This document shows, one piece after another, positions 58,133 through 64,000 of a stretch of DNA of 64,000 nt; the stretch's first letter is position 1, and every line of letters begins with the position of its first letter. The notes below the pieces were generated by a model. It saw only the letters and a program-made list of their open reading frames with translations. It had not been told where the DNA came from and made no database searches. The stretch comes from Myrica gale (taxonomy: Eukaryota; Streptophyta; Magnoliopsida; Fagales; Myricaceae), in assembly GCA_963930655.1 (NCBI GenBank), contig OZ005608.1, positions 5,332,001 to 5,396,000 of the forward strand. Direction: 5' to 3'. Position numbers and translations under genes: made by a program.

Positions 58133-61100
58133 TTGCGTGTTCCAATGCTAAGTGGTGATAATTTTGCTGACTGGAAGCAAAGTTTGCTTTTCACTCTGGG
58201 GTATATGGAATTAGATGAAGCGCTCCGTGTAGTGGAACCCACTATCACGGAATCAAGTACGCCACAGGAGATTTATTCTTATGAACGATGGGAGCGATCA
58301 AATCGTCTCAGTTTGATGTTCATTAAATCTCACATCATCAAGAGCATTAGGGGTTCTATCCCTGAAAGCATTAAAGCTAAGGATTTTTTAAAGTCCGTTG
58401 AAGAACAATTTGTTACTTCTGAAAAGGCATTAGCCAGCACCCTGATGAGAAAGCTGTCAAGCAAATCAATAAAGAGTTCAACTAGTGTGCGTGAGCACAT
58501 AATGGAGATGAGAGACATTGCATCTCAATTAAAAACTCTGGAAGTTGAAATTTCTGACTCATTCTTGGTTCATCTAATTTTGAACTCTCTACCAAATGAG
58601 TATGGTCCCTTTAAAATATCATACAACACACATAAGGAAAAATGGTCAGTGAATGATTTACTGACTATGTGTGTTCAAGAGGAAGAGAGGCTGAAACTCG
58701 AGAAACCTGAGAAACCTGAGAGTTCTCACTTTGTTTCTCGTGCTAAGGGGAAGACCAAGAAAGGCAAGGTTGTCCACAACTTCAAGAAGGAGAACAAGGT
58801 GCCAATTAAGATTAATGGCACTAAGGATACTTGTTTCTTCTGTAAGAAGAAAGGACACATGAAGAAGGATTGCCAAAAGTACCTAAAGTGGCTCGAGAAG
58901 AAAGGTATATTCCTCTCTCTTGTTTGTCATGAATCTTTAGTTGTTGAAGCTCCTTGCAATACTTGGTGGATTGATTCTGGTTCTACAATCCACATTGTGA
59001 ATACATTGCAGGGTTTTCTCACAACAAGGAAGCCGAAAAGAAGTGAACAACGAGTTTACTCTGGAAATAAATTGTTCTCAAGTGTGGAAGCGGTTGGGAC
59101 TTACAGAATAATTTTGAAGACTGGATTTATTTTAGATCTTGAAGATGTATTTTTTATTCCAAACTTTTCAAGGAATTTAATTTCAATTTCAAAACTTGAT
59201 GTATTGGGTTATGGTTTTTATTTTATAAATTCAGTTTTCAGTTTATTTCGAAATAATCAAGTTATTGGTGGTGGAATAAAAATTGATGGTCTTTACAAAA
59301 TTGAATTAGATCCCAACTTTGAGAATAATTGTTTGTCAATACATACTATTGGCATAAAGAGAAGGCTTATAAATGAGAATTCCGGTTTGTTATGGCATAG
59401 GAGATTGGGACATATCTCCATTGAGCGAATCAAAAGGTTGGCAAATGACGGAGTCTTACAAACTCTTGATTTTACTGACCTTGGCACTTGTATAGACTGC
59501 ATAAAGGGAAAGCAGACTAACAAGTCCACTAAAGGTGCCAGAAGGAGTTCAAAGATTCTAGAGATCATACACACTGATCTCTGTGGACCTTTTCCTACTC
59601 CATGTTTCAATGGTCAGAGATATTTTATCTCATTCATTGATGACCATTCACGTTTCATGTATCTCTACCTTATTGATGAAAAGTCTGAGGCGTTGAATGC
59701 CTTTAAGACTTATAAGGCAGAAGTAGAGAATCAAAAGGAAACGAAAATCAAGATCGTAAGATCTGATAGAGGTGGAGAATATTATGGAAGGTACACAGAA
59801 AAAGGACAAATGAGTGGTCCATTTGCGAAATTCCTTGAAGAGGAAGGCATTGTTGCTCAATACACAATGCCTGGTACACCACAACAAAATGGTGTAGCAG
59901 AAAGAAGGAATCGCACACTTATGGACATGGTAAGGAGTATGCTTAGTAATTCTAGTCTCCCTCAGTATCTATGGAGTGAAGCTTTAAAAAATGCTGTGTA
60001 TATCTTAAATAGGGTTCCATCCAGGGCTGTCCCAAAGACACCTTTTGAGTTATGGAATGGGTGGAAACCTAGTTTAAATCACTTACACATATGGGGTTGT
60101 CCTGCTGAAGTGAGGATTTATGATCCGAATATAAAGAAATTAGATCCAAAGACAACCAGCGGATTTTTTATCGGCTATCCAGTAAACTCTAAAGGATTTA
60201 GATTTTATTGTCCTACACATAATACTAGGATTGTTGAATCAGGAAATGCTAAGTTTTTAGAGGATATTGAACCTAGTGCAAATTCCCAAAAGGTTGAATT
60301 TAAAGAAGCACAAGAGTTGTCTGAATCTTCTCCTTCTGGAGAAAGAATGTTTGTGTTTAGGAAAGATCAAATTGATTATCCTGAACCACAACCAGTTCAA
60401 GAAGAGCCAACTCATACAGAACAGGTTCAGACTGAGTCTACCCAACCTCTGCAAGATGTTGAGGAAGTAGAATTAAGACGGTCCTCTAGAATAAGGAAAT
60501 CAACAATCCCTAGTGATTATGTTGTATACCTTCAAGAGTCTGACTTTGATGTTGGACCTAAAAGGGATCCAAATACGTTTTCACAGGCCATGAATGGAGA
60601 TAACTCCATGTTGTGGTTTAATGCCATGAAGGAAGAGATGAAATCTATGGCAAAGAATCAAGTCTGGGATCTTGTTGACTTACCAAAGGGAGCTGTAGCC
60701 ATAGGCTGCAAATGGGTTTACAAAACCAAAAGGGAAGCTTCCGGTAAAGTTGAACGATATAAAGCCAGACTTGTAGCCAAGGGTTTCACTCAAAAAGAAG
60801 GCATAGATTATCATGAAACCTTCTCTCCAGTATCAAAGAAGGATTCGTTTAGGATAATCATGGCATTAGTAGCTCATTTTGACTTAGAGCTACAACAGAT
60901 GGACGTGAAAACAGCCTTTCTAAATGGGGATCTTGAGGAGGAGGTGTATATGAGACAACCTGAGGGGTTTGGTGATAACAGTCAGAAGGCATGTAAATTA
61001 AAGAAATCTATATATGGACTAAAACAAGCCTCCCGTCAGTGGTATATTAAATTTCACAAAGTTATTACTTCATTCGGATTTTTGGAGAATCTTGTGGATC

Positions 61101-62137
61101 AATGTATATACCTTAAGGTCAGTGGGAGTAAAGTAATCTTTCTGGTCCTTTATGTAGACGATATTTTACTTGCAACAAATGATTTGGGTTTGCTATATGA
61201 AACTAAAAAGTTTCTGTCTAAACACTTTGAAATGAAGGATTTGGGTGAAGCCTCTTATGTCATTGGCATAGAAATTCATAGAGATAGAAAACAGAAAATA
61301 TTACAACTGTCTCAGAAGGCCTACATTGAAAAAGTTTTAGAGAGATATGATATGAGCAAATGTGCTCCTAGTGTAGCACCCATCATTAAAGGGGATAAAT
61401 TCTGTTTGGATCAATGTCCCAAAAGTGAATTGGAACAAGAACAAATGAAAGGTTTACCATATGCATCTGCAATCGGCAGTTTGATGTATGCTCAGGTCTG
61501 TACTAGACCTGATATTGCATTAGCAGTTGGTATACTGGGAAGATACCAAAGTAATCCTGGATTGGAGCATTGGAGAGCTGCAAAGAAGGTCATGCGGTAC
61601 TTACAAGGAACCAAGAATTACAGTTTGACCTACAGACATGTTGACCATTTAGAAGTGTCTGGGTATACAGATTCAGATTTTGCTGGATGTATAGATAGCA
61701 GAAAGTCTACGTCAGGGTACATTTTTCTCTTTGCTGGAGGAGCTGTATCCTGGAAAAGTTGCAAACAGACTATAGTTGCTACCTCTACAATGGAAGCAGA
61801 GTTTATTGCGTGCTATGAAGCCACTACACAGGCATTGTGGTTAAGAAATTTTGTTAGTGGTCTCAAAATTATTGAGTCTGTTGAGAGACCAATTAAGATC
61901 TTATGTGACAATTCTGCGGCAGTATTCTTTTCAAAGAATCATAAAAGTGGAAGCAGGAGTAAGCACATAGATATCAAGTATCTTAGTGTGAGAGAAAACA
62001 TCAAGAGACATGCTGTTTCTATAGAGCATATAAGTACTAAGTTGATGCTTGCTGATCCCATGACTAAAGGTTTACCGGTAAAACAGTTTAAAGGTCATGT
62101 GGACCATATGGGGCTTGCAAATTCATTTTGTACTTAG
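58133..62137 (+). CDS. Gag-pol polyprotein of the Ty1-copia element
   Basis: A single frame of 1334 codons. In order it has a gag region (starting near [15 protein letters not shown]), a CCHC zinc knuckle ([14 protein letters not shown]), an aspartic protease region ([11 protein letters not shown]), the integrase zinc-binding and catalytic regions, the reverse transcriptase ([12 protein letters not shown]) and RNase H. This is the copia arrangement, with integrase ahead of reverse transcriptase. The protein belongs to the mobile element and is not a host gene. The first ATG of the frame may not be the true start, since gag-like similarity seems to begin very close to it and a long leader precedes it. 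Confidence 0.93.
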   Translation: MRVPMLSGDNFADWKQSLLFTLGYMELDEALRVVEPTITESSTPQEIYSYERWERSNRLSLMFIKSHIIKSIRGSIPESIKAKDFLKSVEEQFVTSEKALASTLMRKLSSKSIKSSTSVREHIMEMRDIASQLKTLEVEISDSFLVHLILNSLPNEYGPFKISYNTHKEKWSVNDLLTMCVQEEERLKLEKPEKPESSHFVSRAKGKTKKGKVVHNFKKENKVPIKINGTKDTCFFCKKKGHMKKDCQKYLKWLEKKGIFLSLVCHESLVVEAPCNTWWIDSGSTIHIVNTLQGFLTTRKPKRSEQRVYSGNKLFSSVEAVGTYRIILKTGFILDLEDVFFIPNFSRNLISISKLDVLGYGFYFINSVFSLFRNNQVIGGGIKIDGLYKIELDPNFENNCLSIHTIGIKRRLINENSGLLWHRRLGHISIERIKRLANDGVLQTLDFTDLGTCIDCIKGKQTNKSTKGARRSSKILEIIHTDLCGPFPTPCFNGQRYFISFIDDHSRFMYLYLIDEKSEALNAFKTYKAEVENQKETKIKIVRSDRGGEYYGRYTEKGQMSGPFAKFLEEEGIVAQYTMPGTPQQNGVAERRNRTLMDMVRSMLSNSSLPQYLWSEALKNAVYILNRVPSRAVPKTPFELWNGWKPSLNHLHIWGCPAEVRIYDPNIKKLDPKTTSGFFIGYPVNSKGFRFYCPTHNTRIVESGNAKFLEDIEPSANSQKVEFKEAQELSESSPSGERMFVFRKDQIDYPEPQPVQEEPTHTEQVQTESTQPLQDVEEVELRRSSRIRKSTIPSDYVVYLQESDFDVGPKRDPNTFSQAMNGDNSMLWFNAMKEEMKSMAKNQVWDLVDLPKGAVAIGCKWVYKTKREASGKVERYKARLVAKGFTQKEGIDYHETFSPVSKKDSFRIIMALVAHFDLELQQMDVKTAFLNGDLEEEVYMRQPEGFGDNSQKACKLKKSIYGLKQASRQWYIKFHKVITSFGFLENLVDQCIYLKVSGSKVIFLVLYVDDILLATNDLGLLYETKKFLSKHFEMKDLGEASYVIGIEIHRDRKQKILQLSQKAYIEKVLERYDMSKCAPSVAPIIKGDKFCLDQCPKSELEQEQMKGLPYASAIGSLMYAQVCTRPDIALAVGILGRYQSNPGLEHWRAAKKVMRYLQGTKNYSLTYRHVDHLEVSGYTDSDFAGCIDSRKSTSGYIFLFAGGAVSWKSCKQTIVATSTMEAEFIACYEATTQALWLRNFVSGLKIIESVERPIKILCDNSAAVFFSKNHKSGSRSKHIDIKYLSVRENIKRHAVSIEHISTKLMLADPMTKGLPVKQFKGHVDHMGLANSFCT

Positions 62138-62474
62138 TTTCTCTCAAATTTTGAATTACAGACATGAAGTTATTGTAATAAAGATTTATTGCGCAAATTC
62201 TTTATTATTTATTGTTATCTATGGAGATAAATAAAATAGGACCTGAATGACTTATAGGAAGTTCATTCATAAAGTTTTGATTCCCATAAAGTACTTATAT
62301 AATGAGTATTGTGCTGGTAATACATGGAAGAGACGATCGATTATGTTACGGTTTTACCGCTATGATTCGTGTGTAGCATTCATTATGTGGGTGGGAGGAT
62401 TCCATAAACAGTTGGCCATACTAAAGAACTCCAGACACCATTAAGACATATGTCGTCAAGGTCAAGTGGGAGAA

Positions 62475-62987
62475 TGTTAGAAAATTTCCTTAAGGTGACC
62501 TAATTGACATATGTAAATAATCTTTTAAAGTTTTAAAGATTATGGTGTTAGTTAAAATAAGATTATGGAATCTGTAGCAGATTCAAATTTAGAACTAATT
62601 GGATAAAGATTGCAATTTGATTTCTGATTTAAATTGGAATTCAAATTGTAACCAATTAGATAAAGTTTGCTATTTGATTTTGAATTTGAATTTGCTATTT
62701 GATTTTGAATTTGAATTACCTTGATGGAAGGAACAAATTCAAATCTACAACAGATTGAGGGTCCCTGACCTAGCCTATAAATAAGAGGCCTGTGTATACC
62801 ATCTAATGCATTCTCTGTAAGGCATAGGCATAGGTTGGAAGAGCCTCACTAAAATACTTCATATTCATAAAGTTACTCTGCAGAGATTCTGTTCGAGTTC
62901 TGAGCAAGATGGCTGGAGGTAAAGATCCTGCTTTATTATTCCGCTGCATTCACAATCAAATTGATTGATTGTGATTTTAATCTTACA
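62475..62987 (+). repeat. 3' LTR of the Ty1-copia element
   Basis: 513 bp, identical by eye to the 5' LTR. It is preceded by gtcaagtgggagaa as the polypurine tract and followed by the target duplication CAGCA. Confidence 0.95.
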
Positions 62988-62992
62988 CAGCA

Positions 62993-63859
62993 AACCTAAC
63001 TTTTTTTTTCCTTCTTTTACTTGTGTATTACGCATTACAAATTTTTTGTTAACTCTTTCTTTCTTTCTAAGACAGTAGCATTCGAGGAGTTCGTTCGACC
63101 TATACCTAAAACTGTTTTCGGAATATGTTCTGCTTCCTAACAACAGCAAGTAATACTAAGACACAAAAAAAAGCTTCAAATCTAAATCTCGAACATAGTT
63201 TACCATTTGAGACACCATCAAAGAGGTTCCCTCTCTAACGTATGCCCAGTAGCACTATGCAGTACTCCAAGAAACTGTAAATTTGTTTTCTTTTCCTCGC
63301 CCTTCTCACCAACCAGTCGGAATGTTAGAAAGGAAAAGGGATGAAATACGAAGATACATACACGTATCCCAGAAAGAAAGTCTCAGTTGAAGACGGCATA
63401 TTGTCTTAGCTTCGGGAGTGCATGACAGAGAAGAACAAAACGGTGCGTATTGACTGCGTTTCCGTCACTCCGTTACGACCGGGCAAGGAGTTTTCTAAAC
63501 AAAACTTGCTTTAAGTTACCCCGAGCTGGATTTAATTTGAAACTGCGGGTCTGGGCCAGAATAGACTGGTTATTCTATTAAGATTTAATGTGGGCAAGAG
63601 AGCTGGCCTAGTGAGTTTCAAACCAAGCCCAGCTGTAAACCCATTTCAAGTAAACGGTTAATTTTTTTCTGTAGGCCCTTGTAAACAGTTAATTCAAATC
63701 AAGGTCTTTATTCACTCGTCAGTGCTTTGTTACCATCGACCCTATGCGAGACCCTTGGGTTCCTGGGATATCCGGCTTTATTCCCACTTTGAAACCTGGA
63801 GTGGTATGGCCCTCTTCGGTGACTCGGGTCTCCCAGTTATTTGACCAGCAGGTGCAACC
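62993..63859. other. Intergenic DNA right of the copia insertion
   Basis: No gene recognised. From about 63719 the sequence becomes GC-richer and runs into the dispersed repeat at 63860. A minus-strand frame at 63719-63967 spans that boundary and has no recognised domain. Confidence 0.4.
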
Positions 63860-64000
63860 TTCTGGGTCATACTCATTGAGCCCAGATGAACTGTCCTCAT
63901 ATGCGCACAGAGGGGGCAGCATGGCCATGATGGCATGGTCGTTTATAAGGCCATCAGGTTCAACCAAACATCTCTCTCCAGTTGTATCCTAGAAAACTGA
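63860..64000 (+). repeat. Dispersed repeat, copy B (cut by window end)
   Basis: From ttctgggtcatactcattg to the last base this matches 33381-33523. The repeat probably continues beyond the window. The upstream 63719-63859 sequence is not present at the first copy, so the shared block has a sharp left edge. Confidence 0.75.

Larger units (their letters stand above)
55592..62987 (+). mobile_element. Ty1-copia LTR retrotransposon, whole-looking and young
   Basis: The element spans 7396 bp between 5-bp target duplications CAGCA (55587-55591 and 62988-62992). LTRs of 513 bp, 55592-56104 and 62475-62987, both start tgttag and end taca and are identical by eye. A primer-binding site tggtatcggagcc follows the first LTR closely, and a purine-rich tract gtgggagaa precedes the second. 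A leader of about 2 kb with a GC-rich stretch (56560-57060) precedes one long coding frame in the order gag, protease, integrase, reverse transcriptase, RNase H, which is the copia order. It looks whole. Identical LTRs imply a very recent insertion, probably well under a few hundred thousand years at usual plant substitution rates. The lineage within copia is not assigned. Confidence 0.95.

Overview
The window is nuclear DNA of a flowering plant, most likely a eudicot. The genes are split by spliceosomal GT-AG introns, plant-only families are present (CLE peptide, GASA, mini zinc finger, R2R3-MYB), intergenic DNA is AT-rich, and plant-type transposons of several orders (Mutator-like, hAT, CACTA, Ty1-copia) fill the gaps. 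The species cannot be fixed from the sequence; a woody eudicot is a guess.

Layout. Positions 1-2100: gene-free DNA and a 940-bp Mutator-like foldback element with a perfect 9-bp target duplication. 2349-6625 (+): a complete seven-coding-exon RING-CH membrane E3 ligase gene with a non-canonical GC-AG intron. 9412-9696 (+): a CLE45-type signalling peptide gene. 10634-12629 (-): a two-exon GT47 exostosin-family glycosyltransferase, convergent with the CLE gene. 15619-16384 (-): a four-exon GASA/snakin gene lying between two copies of one small MITE. 18.8-25.0 kb: remnants of two Ty1-copia elements, the first interrupted by two hAT-like insertions. 25122-28358: a CACTA element with an ATT target duplication that carries three consecutive exons of an ERECTA-family receptor kinase gene and an antisense RNase H-like fragment. 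29743-30027 (-): an intronless mini zinc finger (MIF) gene. 30-46 kb: gene-poor DNA with duplications, small transposons, two CACTA ends and an En/Spm-type transposase remnant. 46180-47601 (-): a complete three-exon subgroup-1 R2R3-MYB gene. 49.1-54.2 kb: a long-armed foldback element, two more CACTA ends, and a degenerate three-exon fragment of a RAB6-interacting-golgin-like (DUF662) gene. 55592-62987: a whole-looking Ty1-copia element with LTRs identical by eye and a CAGCA target duplication, so a very recent insertion. The window ends inside a repeat that also occurs near 33.4 kb.

Six host genes look intact: RING-CH ligase, CLE45-like, GT47, GASA, MIF and MYB. They are independent transcription units with no sign of an operon or pathway cluster. 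The most unusual material is transposon-borne: the CACTA element with captured receptor-kinase exons, the golgin-like fragment beside another CACTA end, and four CACTA left ends all facing the same way. I found no RNA gene and no CRISPR array. All family calls come from recognising translated motifs by eye, not from database searches.
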